In this document: in pieces, positions 1-8,593 of the stretch | How the letters are laid out: each line of letters begins with the position of its first letter | Position numbering within the stretch: position 1 is the stretch's first letter | Origin: JACVRW01 sp963827065 | GTDB taxonomy: Bacteria > Actinomycetota > Thermoleophilia > Solirubrobacterales > Thermoleophilaceae | Length of the DNA stretch: 64,000 nt | Assembly: GCA_963827065.1 (NCBI GenBank) | Contig: CAWGZM010000010.1 | Coordinates: 62,001 to 126,000, forward strand | Direction of reading: 5' to 3' | Notes under the pieces: generated by a model | Told to the model about the DNA's origin: nothing | Seen by the model: only the letters and a program-made list of their open reading frames with translations | Database searches by the model: none | Translations under genes and position numbers: made by a program

Positions 1-75
1 GGCGCTGAGCAGCCCTCCCACGACGGGGCAGGCGTGCTTACAGCGGCCTGAGGCCGGTGCCGCGAGCGACGGCGG

Positions 76-93
76 CCGGACCTCGGGGTCCGG
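76..93. terminator. GC hairpin downstream of the VOC gene
   Basis: A 7-bp perfect stem (CCGGACC / GGTCCGG) with a TCGG loop lies just past the stop of the minus-strand VOC gene. No T-run follows, so it is at best a weak or Rho-independent-like terminator. The remaining bases 1-75 hold no gene I can support. Confidence 0.35.
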
Positions 94-102
94 TCGCCGG
101 CG

Positions 103-567
103 CTACACCGGACGCCGGCCGAGTTCCTCGAGCGGCTCGTCGGCGGTGACCCCGGGGCCCTCGGTGGCGAGCTCGACGATGTGGCCGTCGGGGTCGCGCA
201 GGTAGACCGACTTGAAGTAGGTGCGGTCGAGCACCTCGGTCACCGGGATCGCCCGCGAGGAGAGGTAGTCGCGCCAGGCCGAGAGCTCGTCCTCGGAACC
301 GACGTTCAGCGCGAAGTGGTGCGTCGAGCCGCGGCCGACCACCCCCTCGTCGAGCTCCGGGTATTCGAGGCAGGTGATGAGCGTGCCCGGCCGCCCCTCC
401 TCGTCGCCGAAGAAGAGATGGCGGGCGGCGCGGTCGTCCTCGTTGACGGTCTGCTTGACGACCCGCATCCCGAGCAGGTTGCGATAGAAGCCGACCGAGC
501 GCTCCACGTCCGAGCAGAGCAGCGTGATGTGGTGGATGCCCGCGATCCGCAGGCGGCGCTCGTTCAT
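103..567 (-). CDS. VOC superfamily (glyoxalase/dioxygenase fold) protein
   Basis: A 154-residue protein made of two beta-alpha-beta-beta-beta modules typical of the vicinal oxygen chelate superfamily. Likely metal-ligand positions are visible: the N-terminal IHHITLL, the central THHFAL, and the C-terminal DPDGHIVEL with its Glu. Members include glyoxalase I, ring-cleaving dioxygenases and fosfomycin-type transferases, and the sequence does not settle the substrate. The ATG at 567 is preferred because the conserved domain begins about eight residues later. A GTG at 579 would add four residues and sits just after the stop of the membrane protein upstream, so the two genes are probably co-transcribed. 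Cytosolic. Confidence 0.85.
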   Translation of the reverse strand: MNERRLRIAGIHHITLLCSDVERSVGFYRNLLGMRVVKQTVNEDDRAARHLFFGDEEGRPGTLITCLEYPELDEGVVGRGSTHHFALNVGSEDELSAWRDYLSSRAIPVTEVLDRTYFKSVYLRDPDGHIVELATEGPGVTADEPLEELGRRPV

Positions 568-580
568 GGCGGCGGGCACG

Positions 581-1075
581 CTACCGGAAGCCGACCCCGC
601 CGGAGCGGCCCTTGAAGACCGCCCTCATGGCGTAGAACGCGGCCGCGAACACGGCCGCGCCGATCAGGAGCAGCAGCCAGACCTTGACCGGCCCGAGGGC
701 GAGCGCGACCACCGTCACGACTACGAACGCGGCCACGCCCGCGAGCAGCGTCGAGTGCGAGCGATACCCGGCCAGGTGCTCGCGCAGCGCGAGCTCGCCG
801 CCGCCAAGCGAGGCGATCACGAGGCCCGCGAAGAGCAGCTCGGCGCCGTCCTCGCCGCTCAGGCCGCCCCATGCGATCAGCACGATCCCGAGCAGGATCA
901 CGAGCTCCGAGAGCGGGAAGCTGCCCCACGGGGCGCGCGGCCGCTCGCCGCGCGCGGGCCGGCCCGGCCGCGGCCTGGCACGCGGCCCCGGCTCCTGCGC
1001 TGCGCGCTCGCGGCGCACGGCATCGCGCTCTGCGCGCGTGGTCTCGCCACCGCGTTTGCGGCTTCTTCGGCCCAT
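581..1075 (-). CDS. small integral membrane protein of unknown function
   Basis: A 164-residue protein that I do not recognise as a named family. The first 50 residues are highly basic and charged (Arg/Lys/Pro rich, probably cytoplasmic). Three to four hydrophobic segments follow: around residues 54-72, 78-92, 107-128 and 133-152. It ends in a short basic tail. The gene starts with ATG at 1075, after a hairpin at 1088-1108, and runs straight into the VOC gene with almost no gap, which suggests a two-gene unit. No catalytic motif is visible. It may be a small envelope protein. Confidence 0.7.
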   Translation of the reverse strand: MGRRSRKRGGETTRAERDAVRRERAAQEPGPRARPRPGRPARGERPRAPWGSFPLSELVILLGIVLIAWGGLSGEDGAELLFAGLVIASLGGGELALREHLAGYRSHSTLLAGVAAFVVVTVVALALGPVKVWLLLLIGAAVFAAAFYAMRAVFKGRSGGVGFR

Positions 1076-1087
1076 CGTATGGCGGAA

Positions 1088-1108
1088 GCACCCGGCTAGG
1101 CCGGGTGC
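1088..1108. terminator. hairpin between two minus-strand genes
   Basis: A perfect 9-bp stem (GCACCCGGC / GCCGGGTGC) with a three-base loop, placed between the stop of the gene at 1122 and the start of the gene at 1075. No U-tract follows in either direction. It could end the upstream unit, act as a processing or stability hairpin, or both. Confidence 0.4.
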
Positions 1109-1121
1109 GCACCGAGCCCCC

Positions 1122-1610
1122 TCACGCCGCGGGTAAGGGGCAGCCCGAGGAGATCACGACACGCCACCAGTTGAGGAACATGCCGAGGATTCCCCAGCGC
1201 GGCCGCACGTGCCAATGCCGGCAGCCGGCCTCGCCGATGTCCTCGCTCGACACATGCACCCAATGATGCGCCTCGGGCTCGAGCAGCATCTCTTCGATCT
1301 GGCGGCGGTTCTGTTCCTCCACCCAGGTCCGGTCGGACAGGGCGCGACGGGCGTCGGAGACGCGGGCGGCGAGGTCGTCGCGCAGCTCCTCGAGCTCGGC
1401 GAGCGAGAGGAGGCGCGGCCCGCCGCGTCCACCGACGCTCCACTCGGTGCGAAGCTGCTGCGGACCGCGCGGCCAGGACGAGCAAAAGAGCTCGGACAGC
1501 TCGGTCTCGAGCCTCGCCACCTGCTCGCGTAGCGTGCGCCGCACCGAACGCTCGTCCGCGGGTGCGCTGGGCGCGAGCGGAGCTAGGCGACTGGTGAGAA
1601 GCTCAGCCAC
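1122..1610 (-). CDS. conserved hypothetical protein with a Trp/His/Cys-rich C-terminus
   Basis: A 162-residue soluble protein. Its first two thirds are charged and predicted helical (repeated Leu/Glu/Arg heptad-like stretches, residues 20-110), likely coiled coil. The last 45 residues are distinctive, with HHWVHV, a CRHWHVRPRWG stretch, NWWRV and a terminal SSGC. I recall similar C-termini in uncharacterised actinobacterial proteins but know of no function. Clustered His, Trp and Cys could bind metal, which is inference. The GTG start at 1610 overlaps the end of the B3/4 gene by eight bases, so translation is probably coupled. Confidence 0.7.
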   Translation of the reverse strand: MAELLTSRLAPLAPSAPADERSVRRTLREQVARLETELSELFCSSWPRGPQQLRTEWSVGGRGGPRLLSLAELEELRDDLAARVSDARRALSDRTWVEEQNRRQIEEMLLEPEAHHWVHVSSEDIGEAGCRHWHVRPRWGILGMFLNWWRVVISSGCPLPAA

Positions 1611-2259
1611 TGCGGCCAGTGTAAAGCCATTCCGCCGCGGTCCACAGCGCCTCCTCGACGCTGATGCGGGGCACGCCCTTGACCTGGAGCGCGCACAGAA
1701 TCATCCGCCGGCAGGCGAACGTGACACCGGCGTCGGCGGCAGGATCTCCGAGCACGACCGCGACTGGGCGCTCGGAGTCGGCGATGACGATCTGGGAGCG
1801 CGACAGCGGGCGTAGCTCGCCGAGCGTCTCGCCCGGCTGCGAGACGCGCAGCCCGAGCTCTCCACCCACGCGCTCGGCGTCGAGCGCCACGAGCGGCACG
1901 CCCGTCTCCGCGATGGCGACGGTGAGCGCGTCGTCGAGCAGGTTCTGGCTCCGGAGCCCACCGTGGCGCAGGCGCTCGAGCGCAATCGCCTCGACCGGTG
2001 TCCGCTCGATGTCGGGGTCGATCCCGACCTGCCGCGCGAACACCCGATACGCCCAGGGCACCGAGTCCTGGCGCATGTGGACGACCTTCGCCCCGGTGTA
2101 GCGGTCCGCCAGCCCGCGCAGGCGCTCCTTCAGCTCGCGCGGCGAGCGGCCCGGACGGGCCTCCAAGGCGGCGTGGACGAGCCGCAGCTCCGGGAACTCC
2201 GACGCCAGGCCGCCCTCCACCCAGCCGTCGCGCAGCTCGAGCTCGAGCTCGGTCGTCAT
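1603..2259 (-). CDS. B3/B4 domain protein (PheRS beta-like editing fold)
   Basis: A 218-residue protein resembling the stand-alone B3/B4 domain, the fold that edits mischarged tRNA-Phe in the phenylalanyl-tRNA synthetase beta subunit. Family-like stretches are the basic helix around residues 40-60, the VPWAYRVF segment, the TPVEAIALERLRHGG region followed by NLLDD, and a late substrate-pocket region with RRM and C residues. In the stand-alone family the role is poorly defined, possibly aminoacyl-tRNA or amino-acid quality control. It starts at ATG 2259 and shares an ATGA overlap with the thioredoxin-fold gene, so it is translationally coupled to it. The function is family-level only. Confidence 0.8.
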   Translation of the reverse strand: MTTELELELRDGWVEGGLASEFPELRLVHAALEARPGRSPRELKERLRGLADRYTGAKVVHMRQDSVPWAYRVFARQVGIDPDIERTPVEAIALERLRHGGLRSQNLLDDALTVAIAETGVPLVALDAERVGGELGLRVSQPGETLGELRPLSRSQIVIADSERPVAVVLGDPAADAGVTFACRRMILCALQVKGVPRISVEEALWTAAEWLYTGRSG

Positions 2260-2996
2260 CGCGAGATCCGCTCCGCCTTGGCCCGCAGCTGGTCCTCGGT
2301 GAGGTTGCCGAGCTCGACGTCGGCCACCCTCCCCCCCGCGCGCGTGAAGATCGTCGTCGGGCAGCCGCCGACCCCGTAGAGGTTCGCGACCGCGCCGTCC
2401 GCGTCGACCGCCACCGGTTGCGTCCAGCCCCGCGCCTCGACGAGCCGCCGGATCTCGTCGCGCCCCTTGCGGCTGAAGAACACGGTCGCGAACTGGACCT
2501 GGGGCAGGCTGTCCTTCACACGTTCGGTGCGATCGATCTGCGGCTCGCAGTCGGCGCCGCGGTCGAACATGAAGGTGAGGACGAGCGGCCGCTCGCGCAG
2601 TGCGCAGATGTTCACGACCTCCTCCGAGCGCAGCTGGCAGGCCGGGCGCTCCCCCGAGCCGTCCGGGCACGGCTCCTTCTGGCACACGTTGGCGTCGCCC
2701 TCGACGTCGCCGAGCGCGTTCGGGGCGGCGAAATCCTTGATCATCGTCCCGCGCTCCGGGCCGAACAGGGACTCGCCGCTGTTCGGCAGGGTCTGCACGA
2801 ACAGCAGCACGCTCAGCACCATCACGAACAGGATCCCGACGGCCCAGGCGTACTTGTTGCGCGGTCGCGGTCGCTCGGGCGGCCCCGCCGGCTCGGGGTG
2901 GGTGCGGTCGCGCTCGGCGAGCCGCTCGCCGACGCTCTGCTCCGAATAGCCGTTGGAGGAGCGGAGGTCCTTGAAGCGATCCTCGCGCTCGCTCAC
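2256..2996 (-). CDS. membrane-anchored thioredoxin-fold (TlpA/ResA-like) protein with degenerate active site
   Basis: About 246 residues: a charged cytoplasmic N-terminus, one transmembrane segment near residues 49-66, then an extracytoplasmic thioredoxin-like domain. The pocket that normally holds CxxC reads C-E-P-Q here, so the second active-site Cys is missing, whereas the later cis-Pro loop has CPT. Several other Cys residues lie between the membrane segment and the domain. Classic disulfide reductase chemistry is therefore doubtful, and a peroxiredoxin- or SCO-like role is possible. The GTG start at 2996 forms a GTGA overlap with the MMPL stop, and the gene ends in an ATGA overlap with the B3/4 gene. 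Confidence 0.8.
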   Translation of the reverse strand: MSEREDRFKDLRSSNGYSEQSVGERLAERDRTHPEPAGPPERPRPRNKYAWAVGILFVMVLSVLLFVQTLPNSGESLFGPERGTMIKDFAAPNALGDVEGDANVCQKEPCPDGSGERPACQLRSEEVVNICALRERPLVLTFMFDRGADCEPQIDRTERVKDSLPQVQFATVFFSRKGRDEIRRLVEARGWTQPVAVDADGAVANLYGVGGCPTTIFTRAGGRVADVELGNLTEDQLRAKAERISR

Positions 2997-5650
2997 GGGG
3001 AGTCCGCCTGGGTCGGGCGCGGCCGCAGGGCCAGCCGGGAACGCACACGGAACGGCCCGTGCTGCTCGGCCCACATGAGCGCTGCGGGCAGAACGATCAA
3101 CACGCCGATCAGCGAGACGCTCAGGTCGACCACGGTCACGATGCCGAAGTCACGCAGCATGCGGATGTCCGAGGCGATCAGCGCCGCGAAGCCCGCGATC
3201 GCGGTGGCGCCCGAGGCGAGCACGGCGGCGCCGGTGGAGGCGTAGGCGAGCTCGATCGCGCGCGCCGGCCCGGCTCCGCCCTCGCGCTCCTGGCGGTAGC
3301 GCGAGGAGAGCAGCACGCTGAACTCCGTCGTGATCGCGATCACGAGCGCCCCCAGCGTGACCGACATCGGGTTGAGGTCGACCTCGAGCGGGCCGGGCAG
3401 CAGGCCGAGCAGGAACAGGATCAGACCGGACCAGCCGGTGGCGAGCGCGATCGGAATCAGCGGCACCGCGGCCTCGCGCGCCGAGCGCCTGACGGCGAGC
3501 AGCACGAGGAAGACGCCGGCGAGCGCGGCGATCAGTGTCAGCGCGCGGCGCCAGGGCGAGGAGAGCGCGCCGTTCGCCTCCGCCGCCAGGACCGGCAGTC
3601 CGACGACCGACGCCTCGACGCCGGCGGGCGGGTCGAGCCGCTCCTTGATGTCGTCGACCACCTCCTTCTGGCGGTCGAGCGGCATCAGGCGTATGCCGAA
3701 GGCGAGGTTGGCCGTGCGCCGGTCCTCCGTGACGACGCCCTGCGACAGATAGGGCGGCACGGCGTCGAGCAGCGCGCGCACCTGCTCCTGGCCGCGGCCG
3801 GCCGTCTCGAAGAGGTCGGGCAGCGAGAGCGCCGGGCAAAGCTCCGGCGGGTTCTCCTCCTGGCCGCAGCGTTGGCCGGGCCGGTAGCCGTGCTCGCGCA
3901 GCACGCCGTCCTGGAACTTCGTCATCCAGGCGATCACAGCGGGGTCGGTGATGTCGTCGGCGCGCACGGTCACGTCGATCTCGCCGGACACGCCGGTCTC
4001 CTCCTGCAGCGCGTTCACGTCCTCGAGCGCCTGCAGGTCGCGCGGCACCAGCTCGCGCACGTCGGAGACGACCTCGCTCTGCGTGTCGAGGGCGAGACCC
4101 ACGACGGCCACCGCGAGGCCGGCGGCGAGCACGCGCCGCGGATTGGAGATCGCCGCGCCGAGCGTCCGCCACGAGCGGTCCGCGAACCACTCGCGGGCGC
4201 CATGCACGCGCGGGTGGGCGGCGAGCGCCGCAGCGCGCCGGCCGATCCGGGAGCCGCCCGCCGGAGCCGGCGGCCGTGCGCCGCGGAAGCGAACGAGCGC
4301 GGCGAAGCCGGCGCAGATCGCGCACACGAGCGCGAGCGCGATGCCGAGCACGAGGAGGGCGCCGAAGCCGCGCACCATCGGTACGGGCGAGAGCAGCAGC
4401 ACGAGGAAGCCGACCGCGGTGGCGATGCCGGCGGACAGGATCGTCGGCCCGCCGGCGCTCACGGCGGTGACGGCGGCCTCGCGGGCCTCCGTGCCGGGCC
4501 GCGCCACGGCCTCGTCGAAGCGCGCCTGGAACTGGATCGAGTAGTCGACCGCCAGCCCGATCAGCACGGGCAGCACGGCGATCGACGCCATCGTGAGGCT
4601 GCCCCCTGCGAGCGACAGCGCGCCGAAGGTCATCGCCGCCGCCGCCAGCGCGAGCGCGAGCGGCAGGAGCCGCAGCCGCGAGCGGAACACGAGCGCGAGC
4701 GTCGCCGCCATCAGGAGCAGCGCGGCGGCGAGCAGCACGAAGATCGAGCTCTGGACGGCGTCGGCGAGGCCCTCGGTCACCACGGGCACGCCCGTGACGA
4801 TGTAGCGCGCCCCCTCCTGCGGCCGGAAGGCGCGCTGCGCCGTCGCCGCTTCGATCAGGTCGATCGCGCGCCCGCGCTCCTCCTCGCTCAGGCCGGGGCG
4901 CAGGCGGACCTGGATCAGTGCGGCGTTCTTCGACGGGAACAGGTAGGCGAAGCGCGACTTCGGCACGCCCACGTCGCCCGCGCGCGTGTCGAAGACGAGC
5001 GCGGAGACGAAGCTCGGGTCGTCGACCCGCGGCACGTCCGTGAGTCCGTAGCGGAGCCCGAGCTGGATGGCCGACTGGACGAACTGCGCACGCACCGCCT
5101 CGGACGCCGCCCGCGCGAGCCGCTCCTGCTCGGCAGGCGGGTCGCCGCGGCGCCGCGACAGCCGGCGGGCCGCCCCGGCCGCCTTCGCGGCCTGTCTGCG
5201 GTTCGCCTCCTCCTGCACCGTGAACTGCTCGGCGATCTGAGTCGCCGCCGTGTTGATGAAGGTGCCCGGCCCGTAGACCGCCTTCGCCGGCTTCAGCTCG
5301 GCGAGCTCGCGGCAGACGCGCGGCAGCTCGCGCAGCCCGCGCTCCGGCACGTTGCCCGAGAGGCAGCCCTCGAGCCGCAGCACGCGCTGGAGGTCCTGCG
5401 TCAGGATCGTCCGCGACAGGTCGCCGCGCACCAGCACGAGCACGGCCTCGTCGCCGAAGTCGCGCTTGAAGCGCTCAGTCGCCTTGAAGCTGTTCGAGCC
5501 GGAGTCGACGAGCGTGTCCGTCGCGACGCTCGGCTCGAGCCGCAGCGCCAGCGCGGCGCCGCCGAGCGCGAGCACGGCTGTAAGCGCGAGCACCGTCAGC
5601 GGCCGGCGCGTCACGGCGCGGACCACCCGGCCCAGGAGAGCCCCCTTCAT
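2993..5650 (-). CDS. MMPL/RND superfamily lipid transporter
   Basis: An 885-residue protein with the internal duplication of RND permeases: TM1 at residues 17-36, a large extracytoplasmic loop, five TM segments around 300-460, TM7 near 500, a second loop, and a final five-TM bundle around 700-865. It most resembles the MMPL/HpnN branch, which moves hydrophobic lipids or hopanoids, rather than drug-efflux AcrB. The start is ATG 5650. It lies about 70 bp downstream of the last mce gene on the same strand, separated by a 50-bp palindromic repeat, so it may form part of the same lipid-trafficking locus. The substrate cannot be read from the sequence. Confidence 0.9.
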   Translation of the reverse strand: MKGALLGRVVRAVTRRPLTVLALTAVLALGGAALALRLEPSVATDTLVDSGSNSFKATERFKRDFGDEAVLVLVRGDLSRTILTQDLQRVLRLEGCLSGNVPERGLRELPRVCRELAELKPAKAVYGPGTFINTAATQIAEQFTVQEEANRRQAAKAAGAARRLSRRRGDPPAEQERLARAASEAVRAQFVQSAIQLGLRYGLTDVPRVDDPSFVSALVFDTRAGDVGVPKSRFAYLFPSKNAALIQVRLRPGLSEEERGRAIDLIEAATAQRAFRPQEGARYIVTGVPVVTEGLADAVQSSIFVLLAAALLLMAATLALVFRSRLRLLPLALALAAAAMTFGALSLAGGSLTMASIAVLPVLIGLAVDYSIQFQARFDEAVARPGTEAREAAVTAVSAGGPTILSAGIATAVGFLVLLLSPVPMVRGFGALLVLGIALALVCAICAGFAALVRFRGARPPAPAGGSRIGRRAAALAAHPRVHGAREWFADRSWRTLGAAISNPRRVLAAGLAVAVVGLALDTQSEVVSDVRELVPRDLQALEDVNALQEETGVSGEIDVTVRADDITDPAVIAWMTKFQDGVLREHGYRPGQRCGQEENPPELCPALSLPDLFETAGRGQEQVRALLDAVPPYLSQGVVTEDRRTANLAFGIRLMPLDRQKEVVDDIKERLDPPAGVEASVVGLPVLAAEANGALSSPWRRALTLIAALAGVFLVLLAVRRSAREAAVPLIPIALATGWSGLILFLLGLLPGPLEVDLNPMSVTLGALVIAITTEFSVLLSSRYRQEREGGAGPARAIELAYASTGAAVLASGATAIAGFAALIASDIRMLRDFGIVTVVDLSVSLIGVLIVLPAALMWAEQHGPFRVRSRLALRPRPTQADSP

Positions 5651-5663
5651 CGCAGTCAGCTTA

Positions 5664-5713
5664 GGGTCAGGTCTTGCAATCGAGCACTGGTGCTCGATTG
5701 CAAGACCTGACCC
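5664..5713. repeat. dispersed perfect palindrome, copy 1
   Basis: Two 24-base arms flank a TG centre with perfect complementarity. The outer part (GGGTCAGGTCTTGCAATCG) is shared with copies at 45061-45116 and 48005-48056. This copy fills nearly the whole gap between the last mce gene and the MMPL gene. It looks like a REP- or MITE-type dispersed repeat and could also act as a hairpin in mRNA. Confidence 0.9.
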
Positions 5714-5720
5714 CTCCGTT

Positions 5721-7223
5721 CTACGGCAGTGGCTGCAGCTGCGGGAATTGCTGCGCCTGGCCGACGATGTTGCCGAGCGGCGCCTGCGGGTCGCACGGGG
5801 GCGCCTTGCCGACGTTCTCGGGGACGCCGAACACGAAGTGCTGGACGAGGTCGGCGGTCACCGCCGGATAGAACGGATCGACGGCGGCCGGCGCGGCGGG
5901 CGTCGGGTTCTGAGTGCACAGGTAGCTGCCGAAGACCTCGAGATGGCCTTCGCTGGCGAGCTTGCTGTAGCCGCCCGGTGCCGTGTAGGGGTTGGAGCGG
6001 TTCGTGCCGAGCCGGTATGGCCAGGCGGCCATCATCTCGGGGTTGGTCGGCGTGGTGGTGCGCAGGTAGTGGATCTGCTGGGAGGGATCGGCGAAGCCCA
6101 CGTCGGTGGCCTGCGTCGCCGCCGCGTCGTTCGCGAAGAACGCGGCAAGCTCGCGCTTGTAGAGGCCCACGTAATCGAGGATGGGAGTGAGGTTGCGCAG
6201 GAACGGGTCGAGCCGCGCGAGCAGTGGGCGCGTGTTGTTGAGCGCCTCCTCGGTCGCCGGCAGGCCCTTGCGGGAGACGCGCACGAGCGGCCCGAGGTCC
6301 TGGAACAGCCCCCTCAGGTCCGGCGCGAGTGCGTCGAGGTCGATCAGGGTCGGCGACAGCTCGCGGGCGGCCGGGCGCAGCTGCGTGATCAGCGGGTTGC
6401 TCACCTCGGCGAAGCTCGTCAGGCGGCGCGTCGTCTCGCGCCCCTCGCGCAGGAAGGTCGGCAGGACGCGGAACGTGTCGGCGAGCTGTTGGTCGCGGCT
6501 CGCGACGGCCTCCCAGACGCGGTTCGAGTTCCGGATCAGCTCACGCAGCTGACCGCTGCGGGCGGTAAGCGAGTCGAACACCACGCCGGTGTCGCGAATG
6601 AAGCGGCGCGTCGCCCCCGACTGGGCGCGCAGCACCTCGAGCACGTCGTCCGTCTCCTCCACGAACGGGGTGAGCAGGCCGAGCGCGTCGTTCAGCCCCT
6701 CCGCGTTGCCGAGCACCGCCTTGCCCGACTGATCGAGCCAGGTGGAGAACTGCGCGCGCGTGACCGGGTCGAAGGTGCGCAGGATCTCGTCGAGCTGCAC
6801 CGTGTCGGCCACCTGCCCGGCCGCCAGCCGGCCGCCGTCGTCCACGCGGCCTGAGCCGCGGGTGCCCGGTGAGAGCTCCACGTAGGTCTCGCCGAGCAGC
6901 GTCTTCTGCCGCAGGATCGCCCGGGTGTCCTTCGGGATCGGCGCGTAGCGTGCGTCGATCTCGATCTCTGTGTCGGTCAGCCCGGTCTGCGGATTGGGCT
7001 CCTTCTTCTTGACGCGGCCGACGCGCACGCCGGAGATGCGAACGTCCGCCTCCTGCGCGAGCTGTGTCGCCTCGGGGAACGCAACCGTCACGCGGTAGCC
7101 CTCGGGTTGCAGCGGAACCGAGCCGCCGAAGCTGAGCCACAGGAAGACGAAGATCCCGAAGCAGGACAGCGCGAACGTCACCATGGCGAAGATGCGTCCG
7201 AAGCTGGGCGTCTGCTTGATCAT
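5721..7223 (-). CDS. MCE family protein, sixth and last of the operon
   Basis: A 500-residue Mce protein: a short cytoplasmic start, one TM segment near residues 10-32, an MlaD/MCE beta-barrel domain at about 38-115 (with the conserved V-x-I-x-G-V-x-V-G core), then a long helical, coiled-coil-rich region to about residue 330 and a Pro/Asn-rich C-terminus. MCE subunits assemble as hexameric tubes that pass lipids across the periplasm to a YrbE/Mkl ABC complex. Its position as the sixth mce matches mceF in mycobacterial operons. The start ATG 7223 overlaps the previous stop as ATGA. A Cys lies inside the TM segment but does not match a lipobox well. Confidence 0.93.
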   Translation of the reverse strand: MIKQTPSFGRIFAMVTFALSCFGIFVFLWLSFGGSVPLQPEGYRVTVAFPEATQLAQEADVRISGVRVGRVKKKEPNPQTGLTDTEIEIDARYAPIPKDTRAILRQKTLLGETYVELSPGTRGSGRVDDGGRLAAGQVADTVQLDEILRTFDPVTRAQFSTWLDQSGKAVLGNAEGLNDALGLLTPFVEETDDVLEVLRAQSGATRRFIRDTGVVFDSLTARSGQLRELIRNSNRVWEAVASRDQQLADTFRVLPTFLREGRETTRRLTSFAEVSNPLITQLRPAARELSPTLIDLDALAPDLRGLFQDLGPLVRVSRKGLPATEEALNNTRPLLARLDPFLRNLTPILDYVGLYKRELAAFFANDAAATQATDVGFADPSQQIHYLRTTTPTNPEMMAAWPYRLGTNRSNPYTAPGGYSKLASEGHLEVFGSYLCTQNPTPAAPAAVDPFYPAVTADLVQHFVFGVPENVGKAPPCDPQAPLGNIVGQAQQFPQLQPLP

Positions 7224-8593
7224 GGGACCCGGTTGTCCTGTGTGTTCTGCGGGCAGGCCACCGCCTCGGGCGGGAAGTTGTTGAGGCGCGTGATCATGCC
7301 AAGCTGCGGGTTGCCCTCGACGACGGACTCGAGCGTCTCGTAGCCCGAGCAGGAGAGGACGACGAGCCCGCGTCGCACCGGCCCGTGAGCGTCCTGCAGG
7401 TTGAAGAGGGTGGCGCCGGCGTGCGCGCCCCAGGCGCTCCAGAACAGGAACGAGTTCGCGGCGCCCGGCGGCTCGTAGGCGAAGGCGTTGAAGAACTTGT
7501 TCAGCACCTTGAAGCTCGTGGTGAGCCTCGGCGTGACCACGGCCAGGTCCTTCGTGGCGCGCTTCAGGTCCACCACCACGGGCTGGACGTCGCGGGCGAA
7601 GGGCCGGATCTGGTCGCGGATGATCGGCGTGGTCTCGCGGAAGAACGGCTGCGTCTTGCGGAGCGCGGGCGCGAGGTTGCGCGCGAACGGGCGCAGGCCG
7701 CCGAGCGTCGGGCCGAGCTCGGCCGCCAGCGTGGTCGTCTTGTCGAGCGTCTGCTCGGTCTGATCGAGCGCGCCGGGGAACAGCTGCAGCGCCTCGCGCA
7801 GCGCCGTCTCCTCGGAGGCGAAGGCCTCGAAGTTGGCGTTGGCCGAGTCGACGAGCGCGGCCAGCTGACTGTCGCGATCGGCCAGCGCCGTCGAGAACTC
7901 CTGGAAGTTGTGGATGACGCGGCTGATGTTCCGGCGCCGCTTGACGAGCAGGCGCGTGATCTTCTCGCCGTCCCGCGCAGTCGGCTCGAAGCGCTTGAAG
8001 GTCTCGCGGAGGTCCTGCGCGGCTGTCTGGCCGTAGATCTCGTCGGCCCCGCTCGCCTCATCGTCGAAGGCGGTGCCGCCGGCGTTCAGAAGCACGCGCA
8101 GATACGCGCGCGTGTCGTCGTCGAGCTGCGCGAGGATCTCGTCCGCATTCACGTCGGGCAACGTGTTGGAGACCGGCACGCGGCCGCCCTCCTCGATCTC
8201 GCCCGCCGCCTCGGTGCCCGGGTCGAGCGACAGGTACATGTCCTTCAGGCCGGTCCTCGGGCGCAGCAGGACCGTGGCGTCCTTGTAGATCGGCTGGTAC
8301 TCCTCGTTGATCTTCATGCGGACGACCGCGCGGCCGTCCTCGAGCCGCACATCGCCGACCTCGCCGACCTTGACGCCCGCGATGTTGACCGTCTGACCCT
8401 GGCCGGGGACTACCGCCTGGGCGGTCTGGAGCTCGGCGTCGACCTCGTAGAAGTCGGTGCCCAGGACCGGCACCCAGGCCGGCAGATAGAAGCGCTGGTT
8501 GGACAGGATGTAGCTGCCGATCCCGAGCGCGAGCACCACCATGAAAACGATCGCCACGAACACGGGCGCCTGCTTCTTGATTTGCCGGATCAT
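7220..8593 (-). CDS. MCE family protein, fifth of the operon
   Basis: A 457-residue Mce protein with an N-terminal TM segment (about residues 10-30), an MCE/MlaD domain at about 45-130 containing VNIAGVKVGEVG, then a long predicted helical barrel-extension region and a C-terminal tail ending in a Pro/Gln/Asn-rich stretch. In mycobacterial operons the fifth position is usually the lipoprotein MceE/LprN. No lipobox Cys is present at this N-terminus, so it is membrane-anchored by its TM helix instead. Both flanking junctions are ATGA overlaps. It presumably forms one sixth of a hetero-hexameric lipid conduit. Confidence 0.93.
   Translation of the reverse strand: MIRQIKKQAPVFVAIVFMVVLALGIGSYILSNQRFYLPAWVPVLGTDFYEVDAELQTAQAVVPGQGQTVNIAGVKVGEVGDVRLEDGRAVVRMKINEEYQPIYKDATVLLRPRTGLKDMYLSLDPGTEAAGEIEEGGRVPVSNTLPDVNADEILAQLDDDTRAYLRVLLNAGGTAFDDEASGADEIYGQTAAQDLRETFKRFEPTARDGEKITRLLVKRRRNISRVIHNFQEFSTALADRDSQLAALVDSANANFEAFASEETALREALQLFPGALDQTEQTLDKTTTLAAELGPTLGGLRPFARNLAPALRKTQPFFRETTPIIRDQIRPFARDVQPVVVDLKRATKDLAVVTPRLTTSFKVLNKFFNAFAYEPPGAANSFLFWSAWGAHAGATLFNLQDAHGPVRRGLVVLSCSGYETLESVVEGNPQLGMITRLNNFPPEAVACPQNTQDNRVP

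Noticed and set aside
3059..5710. Long plus-strand open frame opposite the MMPL gene
   Set aside because: It is rich in Arg, His, Asp and Glu with no domain features, as expected for the antisense of a GC-rich gene; the minus strand has a clear MMPL protein.
5664..5713. Simple intrinsic terminator after the mce operon
   Set aside because: The outer arms recur at two other loci including a divergent gap and there is no T-run, so a dispersed repeat explains it better, although it may still affect transcription.
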